From Onchidella celtica (lineage: Eukaryota > Mollusca > Gastropoda > Systellommatophora > Onchidiidae): a stretch of 64,000 nucleotides of DNA. Position 1 is the first letter of the stretch; the number at the start of each line of letters is the position of its first letter. A program made the position numbers and the translations under genes. Below the pieces are notes generated by a model. That model ran no database searches, was not told the DNA's origin, and worked only from the letters and a program-made list of their open reading frames with translations. The DNA is taken from positions 57,113,754-57,177,753 of the forward strand of contig OZ007571.1 of NCBI GenBank assembly GCA_963931925.1, read 5' to 3'. Below, piece by piece: positions 46,636-60,100 of this stretch.

Positions 46636-49600
46636 AGTTAAGCTCTTTCGACAGCCTTTTGTCTACCGCATAAACCTCACATACTGCAACTGCAACGCAT
46701 ACATACAATAAATAAATTATTTACATCAAAAATACCTCATGGCATTCCCTCTCACCTTCAACTGCTTCTCAGTTCCACATGCGTCATTGCACAAGAAACA
46801 CACCATTCCAAAAATGAAATTGGAAAAGAATGTGCAGTGATTTCTGGAGAATGGTTAGGAACTGTGACCCAACAATATTAACATTTACTTCGTTCAGAGT
46901 TACAGATCGTCACCGTTCCCTGAGACTAAACTCAAAATTTGAAAAATAGATTTTTATTTAAGCTCAATTTCATTCAACGCTGCATCAAATGGTCTTGGTT
47001 CTAGTCTCCTAACCAAAAAATAATTGAACAACAAACTTTGAGAAAGTCCTAGACCAGTAGCGCCAAAATAAAACAGTTTTTTGCTCCTCCTGAAAAGTAG
47101 TCAAAACTAGTTTCTACAGTTTTAGGAAAGCGGTAACAAGATTATGTCTTATTTTCAGAGTTCAGTTGTTTTCTTTTTGTAGTCCCCTCAGATGACTATT
47201 ATTATGGCTGTTTAAGTAATAACTTTATTACAAGTATGAGCTAACTTAAACTGTTCTAACAATGGAATGGGTGGAGACATGAGAAGGTAAAGAGAACATT
47301 TGAAATAACTTGTACTATTAATAAATTACAATTTAAAATATCAAAATGTAACTTCAGTCACACCCAGGAACAGTCGCAACTATTGCGGGTCGTCATATGA
47401 AACAATATGTATCAACAGCTTAGACATATATACCAATTTTTTTTAAACATGTAAATTACGTCACGTGCCTCGATCTGATTGAACAGATTTAAAATGGCCT
47501 CTGAAGATCACCACAAGTGTGGTGAAACAAAACAAAAGAAAAAAGTTCTTGAAAAAAAAAAAAAAAAGTGTAAGGTATTCCTCCTTTCTTAGTATCTTAT
47601 CAGTGTTAAACTATACTGCTAATTGGATACTAAAGATCAAAATGTTCTAATTAAACTCATACAATATTGCGGCATTTTTCATTACTGCCTTCACGGACAA
47701 TATCCCAAAAATGTCTAATCTCCTTAGTCACACAATTATCATTGTTCAAGTCTTCAATGATGGAACAGATGGGTTTTGTGGGGGGAACTTCTTGCATGAG
47801 CTATTTAAAACAAAAAGAAAAACCCAAAAAATAAAACTAGGGCCAGTTTTGATTTATGTAGTAATTCTGCAAGCTTCAGACACTGCACTGTTTGGTATGC
47901 TGAACAGATTTATTATTATTGTGACATCTACAAACTACATGAGTTGCACTGCTGGAATCAAATATCACTTAAAGCAGAGGAACAATTATGACTGCAGGCG
48001 AAAAAAAAACAAAACATATTTTTTTTGTTTTTAAAAAAGGGGTGGGGGTGGAGAAAAGAAAGAGAAAAATATGCAGGACATAAAACTGCCACTTCATGCT
48101 ATATATCCATTTTTTTTTTTTTTTTTTACTTACAGGAGCTCAGTCTAGGGGTCTGTTCTTTATGATGTTTTGCATAAGTACACTTTTCAACCCCCGACAT
48201 GAGAAAGAGAGAGAGAGAGTCAAGCTTAAATCCTGTAATATGACGGATAATGAGCAAACGTGCTTAGTATTCTGACCACTTCTCTCCTCACAACAGCTGG
48301 GAAAAGTAAAGGCTTCAAAGAGTGGGATGGCTTCTTTACCATTTGCTCTGAAAATTTTAACTTCTGAACCAGTTTCTTTCCAGCGAAGGGGGGGGGGGGG
48401 GGGGGCCACAAAACATTTCAAAGATTTAATACTCATAATACTTAGGATAACAATTGCTTTGAAATTAATGAGATTTCGAAATGAGAAAAAAAAGATTCAA
48501 GCAAGATGTATATAAATGCAAGCGTGATACATATAAAATATATAAATAATTTAATAATTTCATACCCTTCTCAATGCAATGGCAGTTACTTGAGTTTGTG
48601 AATAATACAGAAATGGATAGATCCTCAAAATTCAGATGTTAATCTTATACAGACTGAAAATATAACACCAGGTAATTGAAATTCCCCAATAACACTTACA
48701 AATTATGGAAATTTGAGTTCTGATACTGTTTGAGATTCTTTACCATTCATTAAATTAAAATTTTTCTTCACAAAGCTGGTTTTCTGACAGCTCTTGTTAA
48801 ATTTGTTTCATTGTTTTTTAAACCAAGCACTAATTTCCTAGTCCGTCTATTCTAATAAATTCTCGCTATCTAATAAAGACACGTACGTAATACTTGTCTG
48901 GCACTTGGCAGCTTTGCCTTGTTGGGGAAAAAAAAAAGAAAACTGAATAACTCAATATTCACACTCACATACATACACATTTACAGACAGGTAATATTCT
49001 GGAATGCATTGAATGATACAATTGAGGTTTTTACATTTCAATTATCTGGTGTATGTGCACATGGGCGTTATAGGCTTGGGAACTGGTGGCTTCTGGATCT
49101 GCTGAATGCTCTGGCAGTTTGGAAAGCCTTTCTTAAACAACTTACTATGAATATTATATGAATCTGACGGGTTGTATGAGCTGACTATAAATTCTCAAAA
49201 AACTCCCTCAAATAAAGAAAAAGAATGTTATATGTAAGTCCACAAAATTTGGTCATGATACATACGAGTTGTGAAAATTTTCTAGCTTCAACTGGTAAAT
49301 TCTGTTTTAGGAATGGAGTTAATAAATTATATTTTAATCATTTGTTGGAAAATATCCAGCTCCAGAGCAAAATAGGCAACCAGTGTTCCCTCTTTCGACT
49401 GAGGATCTGAAATGTATTTATAACTACACTGGGGCATATTTGTTGTTCATTATCTAAAGTAAAGATGAAAGCCTTTTGGACCACATTCAACCTTTTCTTG
49501 AGGTATCACCAGACTTGTTTTGACTAGAAAATATTCTTTTAGTTTTTTTTACCATGCACAGATGATGTTAAACAAATGCCCTGTTGATACTACCAGTTTC

Positions 49601-51117
49601 AAGCACGGAAGATACTTTTTTGGTTTTCTGTTTTATTTTTTTGCAGCTGAAAATTGAAAATTCTAAAATACTGTTCTGCTGAACCTGGAATGCCTTGTCT
49701 GACTGAGTCAGATAGTGGCTACATTAGAATGTTTGTACTCTGGCAAAAGCATGTGCCTTTGAGCTCAAACAAATCTAAACCTTGGAGACAGGTTGAATTG
49801 CATTTCTAAATGGGGGAAAATATAATGATGAAATGAACTTATCACTTACGACAGGTTATATACTCCAGCCAACAGTGTTTCACACTATCTGAGTATTTAT
49901 GATGTGATGAATCATTTTTTGTGAATTTTTATGATACAAAGACCAAAGCATGATTTTACAGGACTCGAGGGCATAGAAAGATCATTAAAGAAAAACGTGT
50001 ACTGATGTAGATCACAGCCTGTGTAGTTTTCTGACGGACAAAACTGTTTGTCTTGCTTATCTTATTGGAAATGTGACTTACTGCATTATTCCATATTAGC
50101 AAGGAAAAAAAAATACAAGAAAATATTGAAAACAAAAATGAAAAAAACACCATCGGACACAGAAGTATGACAATAAATTACATAAGGTTACAATGGAAGG
50201 TCCTGTTTATAATCATGCTCTGCATTGTATCATCATGTCATTCACTGGTGACACCAGTCCATCATTGCAGTGGGACTCCAGACTGATGTCCATAGATATA
50301 ATAGGAGTACATGAAACCATTCAACAAAAGGTTCAAGCAAGCTTAAGAGGTTTGTACATCATGAAGTTGCCTTTCTGTGGATGCCTGCACCTGTGCTGAC
50401 AATTTAACAGTATCATTGCTTCAATGGTTTGTTCCTTGTTCCTCCCCAGAATCCATGGAAATGAAAGGTGATAGTACATTTTGGTTTTAAGTGACTGGCT
50501 TTGGGTAATTCTGGGAAAAACATAAATGCAGTAAGTGATACTCAAGATATTATGGCAAATTTGAAATATGAGATGGTTGCAGGAGCAGCAAAAATGAAAG
50601 GCACAATATCCGCGACTGACGCTGCTTTTGAGCATAAAATAGCAGCAGCCGAAGGCAGAATGGTCATTCTATGATCTGCTTTGTGTAATTGTGCATAACT
50701 ACCACCTCAGAATCATGTCCATCTGCATGTCATCATCGTTGCATCTCTATCTTTTCTCAGTGCGGTCAGTCTCAAGGTACTGGCAACACAATCCATGGCT
50801 GTTTGGGATCAGATAAGTAGCAATTGTAGACAGCAGTGCTTAGCTTGCTTATCAGGCCTTTCTAGATTTGCTCCATAGTGTACTTTGAGTAGCAAGAGTA
50901 CAGTTTCTTCCACAGAATACGACAATGACTCACTTCAAATTCACTCAGATTAAGTTGCATCTGGCAATCACTTTTTGCTGGTTTGTTCAAGATTGATGTT
51001 GGTGATGATATTTGGGTGAGATCAGAGAACGCCACTTATACAAACACAACAACACTGCACATGAACAAGGAACGATGAAACTTGTTTGGTTTCCTAAGAT
51101 GTTACTTGGTGTAGACC
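46636..51117. other. Downstream region of the receptor gene
   Basis: AT-rich, with poly-A/T tracts and an 18-bp G-run near 48390. No gene recognised. Part of it must be the 3' UTR of the VLDLR-like gene (stop at 51118). The dispersed repeat at 46900-47140 lies here. Confidence 0.4.
46900..47140 (+). repeat. Dispersed repeat R, uninterrupted copy
   Basis: Similar in pieces to 52945-53005 and 60611-60800. Shared landmarks in order: TCGTCACC, AAAATTTGAAAAAT, TTTTTAT, ATTCAACG/ATTCAACA, TGGTCTTGGTTCT/TGATCTTGGTTCT and TTGC(T)TCTCCTGAA. This copy lacks the insertion splitting the other, so it works as an empty site. Confidence 0.65.
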
Positions 51118-54100
51118 TCATACAATATCAGGATCTGCATTCAGGGGTTGCATACTCTGTGAACATGACAAAAACATGGGCATAAAATTTATTGAAGCCT
51201 AATATTATAAGCAAGCGAAAAAGAAGAAATCTAGAGGGAACTGTACACTTGCATCATGTTCATTGTTTCACAAACAGTAAATTACAATCAAATTAAGTTT
51301 TTAAATCCTTTTTAGCCACTGAAAATTAAAAAGATAAAATTTTAAAAAGCAACAAATCGAAGACTCCTTTGCTACAGAACTTAACAATAAAATGTAGTTC
51401 TTTCAAGAAACATGGAAGACTAACGCAGAAAATACTTTAAGTGATATCTTACCTGAGCCACATCTGATCCTCGGCCATTTTTCTCCATAATGAGCTGATC
51501 ATCTGTTGTTGTCTTACGATAAACGGGATTATCGAAGTTCATTGACTTGACATTTCTAGACTTGTGTCTCCTCACCAGGAACAGTATCACCTGCAATACA
51601 GAGTTCAGTTTTGGTTAAAAAATTTCACCTACTTGACTTTTCTGCTTCTTCAAAATATGTTTGTTGGATCAAAGTGCATAAAATGCCCTATTAGGCTGTT
51701 TTAAATACAATGAACATTAAAACAAATTTGTTAATTTCATTTAACTCTGATTTTGGTATTTCCAAAGTAGGCAAGTGGATTACATCTACAGGTCAACCAA
51801 CATGAACTGTTGTTTATCACAATAAATGATGAAAACAAGTTTCAGACAAGCTTAAACCTACCAGGGCTGCAATAATTCCAACAGCTGCCACAATGCCAAT
51901 GACAATGGCAGCAATGTGGCCCACTCCCTTTTCCTCATGTTCACCCTGCTCTTGGTTTGTGACATTAACGGTTGTTTTGCTAGAAGTTTCAGTCTCAGGC
52001 ACTGATGTATGTGTTTCTTGGCTTGATTTTTCGGTGGTCGCAGGCTTTGCAGTAGAAGGTTTGGGAGTCACAGGTTTTGGGGTCTGAGGGGGACGGTTGG
52101 GGTTGGTGACATCCTTGTCTACAGGTGGTTTCTTTGTTGTTACAACCACAGAAGCTATTGGAGGACAGGAAAATATACAAGATAAAATACCTCAAAATTT
52201 AAAAGCAAAGGCCTTTAATTTCACCAAGTTTTAAGCAGAATATTTACAGCGGCCATTAATTCTCTATTCCCTGAGTAACTATATTACTGACCTTGCATGA
52301 TCTTCTGATGAAATGGAACAAGATGATGGACCTCTCTGTTTTGTTATGAAAAAATGTGTTTTCTACAATTAATGTATTGACACTTACTCGTGGATCCAAG
52401 ATGGTGGATATCAAGATTGGTGCCTTCATTGTGAAACATGTTGACACAGTTCTTACAGTCAATAAATGACCTTTATTTTCACACTTTTCTCAACTTCACA
52501 CATCATGAAACTTGGAAGTTGAATCCAAGACTAATTACTGTTCTTAGCTGTGTATATATTTGGACCCCTGAAGCTTGAACTGTTATGGGGCCCCTTTGCA
52601 ACCAACAACAATAGGGCAACATCAAAAATTCACTCATTAAAAAAACAGGCCCGCCATGGTCTGTGTATGACAAAAGACAAATCTAATTACTTACACTGCT
52701 GACAGACATTTGCTTCACTCATTTCCATTCCATTTGGACAAGCACATTCTCGACTGCGTGGCTCTTTATCCATAACTGGTTTGGGCAGACACAGGTGAGA
52801 ACAACCGCCATTGTTATCACTACAGGGATTAGCTTTCTCCGCTGGAAAATACAAAGTGTATACTTATTTAAGCATTATGCTGAAGAGAAAGAGGGTTACA
52901 CAGAACAATGCACCAGATTATTTATATCAAAACTGTTGTTATATACATATATCGTCACCATGCCCTAGTAAATCAAAAATTTGAAAAATCAATTTTTATA
53001 TATATGTGTAGTGCTCCAGGAAAACCCGCCGGATGATGCACAGGCTGCTTTTGAGATAAAGGCCTGCAAGGTCATTTTTCTCAGTTTCTCCGGTTATAAC
53101 ACCTGACACTTTAAACGGCCATATCTCAAAAACTATTTGAGATATTGACTTCAAATAAAAAGCAAAATACGCAGAATGTCATGAGTGGAGTGAGCGATAG
53201 TTAATAATTACGGGGGGAAAGGAGGAGAGTAAAATTAACGCACGTAGACAAGTAAGGGAAAAGCGTGCCTGTTGTGAGTAGTGGGGGGTCTGAATGAGGC
53301 GAAAGCGCTGTATTACTATCACTGCAAGTTAGAATGTCCTATTGAACGGACGCAAGAGAAAGCCCAGTGGGCGAACATAAGGGGAGCAGTCAGAAGACTA
53401 GTGAGAGAGTCTTTCCAGTGATGACTGGTGCCGAGGTCGGGCCGAAGAGCGCCACCTACGGTGAGCCCAGGGGATAGGCCAGCATAGGGCCGGGGGCCAC
53501 ACATAGGCCAAGAGTGAGGCTGTCGGTGCAGGACAGTGGAGGCACATAAAGTCGTGGCAGTCAGGCCACGGACAGGGACGTAGATATGAGCGTGAATGTG
53601 CTAATGGAATGATAATGTACTATTACCATGTTGATGTGCTAGTGGAATGATAATGTACTATTGCCACGTTGATGGGCTCTTGAAATGATAATGTGCTATT
53701 GCCATGTTGATGGGCTATGGAAGTGACAATGTACTATTGCCATGTTGAGGGGCTATTGAAATGATTAATGTGCTATTAAGACCCTGAGGGGAGAGGCTGA
53801 GGCCGAAGTGTCTTTAGGAAGTAACTACCGGGTTGTGGATCCGAGGAAGAGTGCATGTGAGAACAAGGCCGTTGTACGGCAGTTAATTTCAATAATATAA
53901 TGTATGTAATTGCGCTATTATCTGTATAATTATGTTTAATAAATGTGTGAGTCTGATGGGTTGTCCTGTTAAGTGTTAAACTTGTTCGTTCGTGATTGTT
54001 GTCCTGTTATAACTTATCACATCTCCCAGTCTGGGATTTGTGACATTGGGGGCTCGTCCGTTGTGACTCGTCCATTTTCGTAATATTTAGTTGTAGTTAG

Positions 54101-57100
54101 TTAGTAGGTATTTTTCAGTGGGCATTTGTTACTTTAGTTTTGTCCACGTAATACTTATCTTGTGGTAGGAATTTGTGTTGTCTTTGTTCGTGGGATGAAT
54201 GGAAATTTCATGATGATATGATTTATGTATATTGATGAATATGTATTGATGCATGTATTGCTATAAATATGTATTAATGTGTACTTAAATTTCTGCAGAG
54301 AGAGTGTGTGTGCCAGCCTGTAGAGGTCAAGCAGCCAGAGCTCCGAGAAAGGGGAGAAATTGAAATCAAGGGTGAAAGTTAAGTGAAAAATTTGTGCCCT
54401 GGATTGAGGGCTGTCTTTTTCTCTGTTTTTGCTGTTTTCGTTGTAATTGATTGTACGGGCGGTGGCGCGGGTTTGCTGTGGTGAACTTGGTTTGTCCTCT
54501 TCGGGAGGTGGGCTAATCTAGGAACCACGCTCATCACAGTGAACAGTTCTGTAGGGCTTTGTTATTGTTTAGTTGTAGCGTCGATATCTTCTCTGTTCTG
54601 CAGGAAGACGTATTCTCTTGTCCCTCTTTCTTCCCTATCTGTAGATACGTTCTTTTTTTTCAGACTCTGTTCTTGTTCGTACCTTGTAGTGTAATCGGCG
54701 TAGTTAGGTTGCATTCTTTTTTCCATTATATTTTCTTTTTTAGGTCTTTGTCCTAGTCTGGTTCGTTGTCCTTGATGTCCGTGTGGTCCTTCTGAATTTC
54801 TTCATTCTTGTCTTTTCTATCCTCTTTTTGTTATTTAATAGTGCAATACATTTTATGAACGTAGAATTAGCTAGAGATAGTATGTTATAAAATGTTTTGT
54901 AGGTAATCTTCTGAATTGCATTTGAAAATAGCGGTTGTTATTATAGTGACATAATTTCAGGTCTCTGGTCGTGTCGTTGGTAATCATACCGACAGGTTAG
55001 CCGTTTCATAATATATACCGTAACCATAAATCTGTGAAATGGCGGAACTCCAACAACTAATGAAGTTGGGTAAGGAACTTGGCCTGGAGGGAGAGGAGCT
55101 ACGCGGCTGGATTAAAGAGCAGCAGGCAGAGTTGCGCGATGAGCGTGCTAAAGATAGAGAGCGAGAAAAAGACGCTCAAGAGCGGCAACAAGAAAAAGAG
55201 GCTCAAGAGCGACAGAGAGAAGAGGAAAGGGAGTTTAAGTTAAAGGAGTTGGAAGCTCAGCAACAGGAGAGACAGGCTAAGGAAAGGGAGCAGGAGATAA
55301 AGTTAAGGGAGATAGAGGCTAGGGATAAGGAACAGGAGAGAGAGGCGCGAATAAGAATCGCCGAGTTGGAAATAAAAAAGAATGCGCCAACAGAAGCAGT
55401 TGAGCGGCAGGGGCAAAATAAAGGTGGCGTTAGGATTAAGCTGCCTACGTTCGACGACCGGAAGGACGACATAGACGCCTTCCTTTACAGGTTCGAACTG
55501 AATGCACAACTGCAATGGGGGGACAATAAGCAATTGTGGTCCACGTACCTGGCATCCTTATTGCAGGGGCGAGCGTTAACCTACTTTAAAGAGCTACAGC
55601 GCGAAGACGTGCAAGATTACGATAAGCTGAAGGCTTTGCTGCTTCGCCGATTTGCGCGTACCGAGGAATATTTCCGGGAGCAGTTTAGGCGAGCACGTGC
55701 GGATACCAGGGAGGACTTTGCTGCCTTTGTCGCGAGACTAACGGAATATTTCGCGAACTGGGTAGACTTGGCGCATGTGGGCGCGGATTTTGCTAAACTG
55801 AAAGACCTAATGATCCGTGACCAGCTGTACGCGTCGTGCCATAAAGATCTGGTGGCTTTCCTGAAAGAAAACGAACCCACGACGGTGCAGGAGGCGTCTA
55901 AGTTGGCGGAAGCATACCGTACGGCACACCCGTCCAAACCAGTCGCGAGGGCGTACGTAAAGGATGCTGGGTACGTCGCCGTTGTCGAGGGGTCGCCGAC
56001 AGGACATAAAGACAGGTCGCGTCAGCGTGGTGCCTATAGTGGGCAAGCCCAGGGGCAGCGTAGGGGCTATCACCAATCACCTGCATATGGATCCGGTAAG
56101 TTTGACCGAGCAGGAGGGCTAGGTCGCGGTAATGGCCGGGGGCGATTTGTGACCTTTGCCGATGACCGACGGCATAGGGACTTTAGTTCCGGTCGCGATG
56201 GGTCACGGGGACCCAGGCCTAGTGCAGCACAGGGAGGGGAGTGTTGGACTTGCGGACGCGTGGGTCACTTTTCACGCGAGTGTAGGGCCGCGAAGTGTTG
56301 GAACTGCGGAAGAGCAGATCACATCAGCGTGAATTGCCCTGCAGGTAGGATAGCGGCGAACGTGGACAGTAGCTCCAGTCCATGTTCCCCTAATAAATTT
56401 CATCATGCGGCTGCGTGTGTTACATCGGACAACGGAGGCGGACAGTATTCTAAGTGTCCCAGTTGTGAGAAGTTATTATCTTCCGGTGTTTTACCTTGTG
56501 GGAGAAAGATCCCCGTTATAAATTCATGTCATACAGGAGGTGGTCTTAGGGTTTATCCGGGGTTTGTTGGGGACGAACCGGTCTCGGTTTTACGAGATAC
56601 AGGATCTACCGTTGTGGGAGTGCATAGGGACTGCATTCGGGATTCACAGCTTACAGGTGAGACTGTCCCGTGCATCCAATTTTCAGGGGCCATAGAGAAA
56701 TTACCCATGGCAAAGATAGTGATAGATACGCCTTTCCTTAGCGGGGAAGTCGAAGCAGTCGGTTGTTTTCCAGGCGCCCAGCTCATCATTGGCAATGTAT
56801 CACGGGTAGTTTCCCCTTCCGAGGAGAATGTGCAGGCATGGTCGCAATCAAAAGGTATTGACTTTTGTGCCGCAGTCGAGACACGTCGACAGGTGGGTGA
56901 TAAGGGTAAGATTAGACCTTTGGCAACGCCAGCGGTCAACCTGGATATCGCACCAGAGCGCTTGGCGACATTGCAAAAGGAGGACCCATCATTGAGTCCA
57001 TGTTTTGACGAGGCGCGAACGGAGAAAACGAGGAAATATAAGAACGGGTCGTCTTCCTTTTTTTTTCAGGCGGGCATTCTGTTCCGTAAGTATGTAACGG

Positions 57101-60100
57101 TGGCCCCCATTTTAAAGCAGGTCGTTGTGCCAGCGTTGCTTATCGCAACAGTATTGCATTTGGCACATGATGTCCCATTAGCGGGTCATATGGGTATAGC
57201 TAGAACCAAAGAAAGGGTTCTTAAAAATTTTTACTGGCCATCTATCCACAGAGATGTACAAGTGTATTGTAAGACATGCAGTGCGTGCCAAAAGACGACG
57301 CATAAGGGTCGTACACCCCAGGCTCCTCTTCAAAAGATCCCCACGGTTTCGGAACCGTTTAAAAAGGTTTCGATAGACCTTGTTGGCCCCATTCACCCAG
57401 CTACCGATAGGGGGAATCGATTTTTCTTAACGGTCATATCGATGGTGAAACTCGCAAACCGTGTAAGTCCAAAAGTAGGTCAACTCTGATTTCTTGCTAA
57501 ATGGCACCACATGACAATTGTGCACCATCTACATCAATATTCTGTGATAAAACACCAATAGAAACCTTTGTTTTAGTCATGTGTTTACTTGAGTGGTTCT
57601 CAGACTGCATTTGAACAGCAAAATAGTTTTTTGCCATTTTCTCAAAACAATGGAATTTAGAGTTACATGGTTTGCGAGTTTCACCGTCGATATGTAATGC
57701 TACGAGATGGCCAGAGGCGGTTCCTCTGCGGACCATAACGTCTGAGGCAGTCGCGGAAGCGTTGTTTGCAATTTTCGCTAGGGTAGGAATACCAGAACAA
57801 ATTTTGTCTGATAGGGGCGCGCAATTTACTTCGGAGATGATGAAGGAATTGTTTCGCTTATTCAGCATACAACCCATCACTACCACCCCTTATCATCCGC
57901 AGGCTAATGGCATGTGCGAAAGATTGAACTCGACGTTAAAGTCGATGCTGCGTAAGGTAGCTGCTGATCGCCCTAAAGATTGGGATAGATATATCCCTGC
58001 AGTATTATTCGCGTACAGAGAGGTACGGCAGGAGTCAACGGGATTCTCTCCTTTTGAAATGATATATGGTCGTAGTCCTAGGGGTCCAACTGATGTTCTT
58101 CGGGACATGTGACGTCGCCAAAATCGGGAGACGACGAGCAAATTTCGGTGTTTCAGTACCTTGTTGATTTAAGAGAAAGATTATCTTCAGCGCGCACTAT
58201 AGCAGAAGAAGCGTCTAGTATCGCTTCAAAGAGAGCAAAAGCCTATAAAGATAGAGGATCCAAACTGAGAATTTTTAAGCCAGGAGACAAGGTTCTGTTG
58301 TTGCTACCTACGGACCATAATAAGTTATTAATGACATGGAAAGGTCCTTATGTTATTGAGCGAGTTGTTTCAAAGGTAGATTACGCTATCCACATTGATG
58401 GAACGAGTAAGGTTTTCCATGTTAATATGCTACAGAGATTTCATGAGAGACCAGAGTATCTGTATTCTCATACTGGTATTAAAGGACATACCTAATGTCG
58501 TGTCATTCTTTGACGATATAGCATGTCATACGTCGACATGGTCTGATCATATTCAGACACTAACAGTAATTTTTAAACGATTACGTCATTTTGGGTTAAC
58601 TGCTAAACCCGCAAAGATGGATTTGGCATGTCCAGAGATAGTGTTCTTAGGACATATCGTGGGTAGAGGTGTTCAGAGACCTGAAGTAACAAAAATTGAC
58701 AAATTAGTAGGGTTGGAAATCCCAAAAACAAAGAAACAAGTCAGAAGCTTAGTGGGAATTTTAAATTATTACAGAAAGTTCATTCCAAATTTTTCCTCCT
58801 TGTCATCTTCTCTTACTGACCTTACTAAGAAGGGACAACCCGATAAGGTCCAGTGGACGTCTGAGTGTCAGACAGCATTTGATAATTTGGTGACAGCATT
58901 ATCATCGTCACCCATTTTGATATTACCCGATTTTCGATCTAATTTTATCCTCAGAACGGATGCGTCGGACTCTGGTGTCGGCGCTTGTCTTCTACAGGAG
59001 AAGAACGAATGTCTCCATCCTGTATGTTATGTCAGTAGGAAGTTATTGCAGAGAGAAAGAAAGTATTCTGTGATAGAGCGTGAGTGTCTTGCCATTGTGT
59101 GGTCCGTCCAGAAATTAGGACGTTATCTCATGGGACGAGAATTCTGTATCCAGACAGACCACAAGCCACTAACGTTTTTGTCAAAGAATCGTTCGTCCAG
59201 CCCACGCTTGTCTAGATGGGCATTGGCTTTACAGCCGTATACCTTCGTTATACAACCAATTCCAGGAACCAGCAATCATATCGCCGACTACCTTAGTCGA
59301 GCCTAAGGGAAGAGTTCAGGAGCTTATACATCGGAGGACAGGAACATTGACAGGATCTGTGTGAATGAGTCGACTTTAAAATATTGACATTATAAATATG
59401 ATATGAAGAATGGTTGATAGGTTGATTGGTTTTTGATTCTGTATTAGCTATTGTGTTTAGTTAGCTATTCATGATGTGATACATATATGCATAATGCAGG
59501 GCATATTGATCCCCATATTTTCCCCTGATTCCGGTATTTTATGTGCTAGGGGCATTGGTAGGTCATTTTTATGTAAGTATTGCTCACGCTCACTCGTTGA
59601 CAGTCATCTTGATGCGATTTGAAATTAATTGCATTAATTTTTTTGGGGTGGGGGATGATGTCACGAGTGGAGTGAGCGATAGTTAATAATTACGGGGGGA
59701 AAGGAGGAGAGTAAAATTAACGCACGTAGACAAGTAAGGGAAAGGCGTGCCTGTTGTGAGTAGTGGGGGGTCTGAATGAGGCGAAAGCGCTGTATTACTA
59801 TCACTGCAAGTTAGAACGTTCTATTGAACAGACGCAAGAGAAAGCCCAGTGGGCGAACATAAGGGGAGCAGTCAGAAGACTAGTGAGAGAGTCTTTCCAG
59901 TGATGACTGGTGCCGAGGTCGGGCCGAAGAGCGCCACCTACGGTGAGCCCAGGGGATAGGCCAGCATAGGGCCGGGGGCCACACATAGGCCAAGAGTGAG
60001 GCTGTCGGTGCAGGACAGTAGAGGCACATAAAGTCGTGGCAGTCAGGCCACGGACAGGGACGTAGATATGAGCGTGAATGTGCTAATGGAATGATAATGT

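Noticed and set aside
47480..47570. CACCACAAGTGTGGTGAAAC-like hairpin near a poly-A run, possible Penelope-like or LINE tail
   Set aside because: Only a short palindrome and an A-run are visible; no coding remnant or second copy supports an element.
53319..53504. Minus-strand frame present in both LTRs (also at 59801-59986)
   Set aside because: Its duplication follows from LTR identity; it is antisense to the element and lacks any recognisable protein features.
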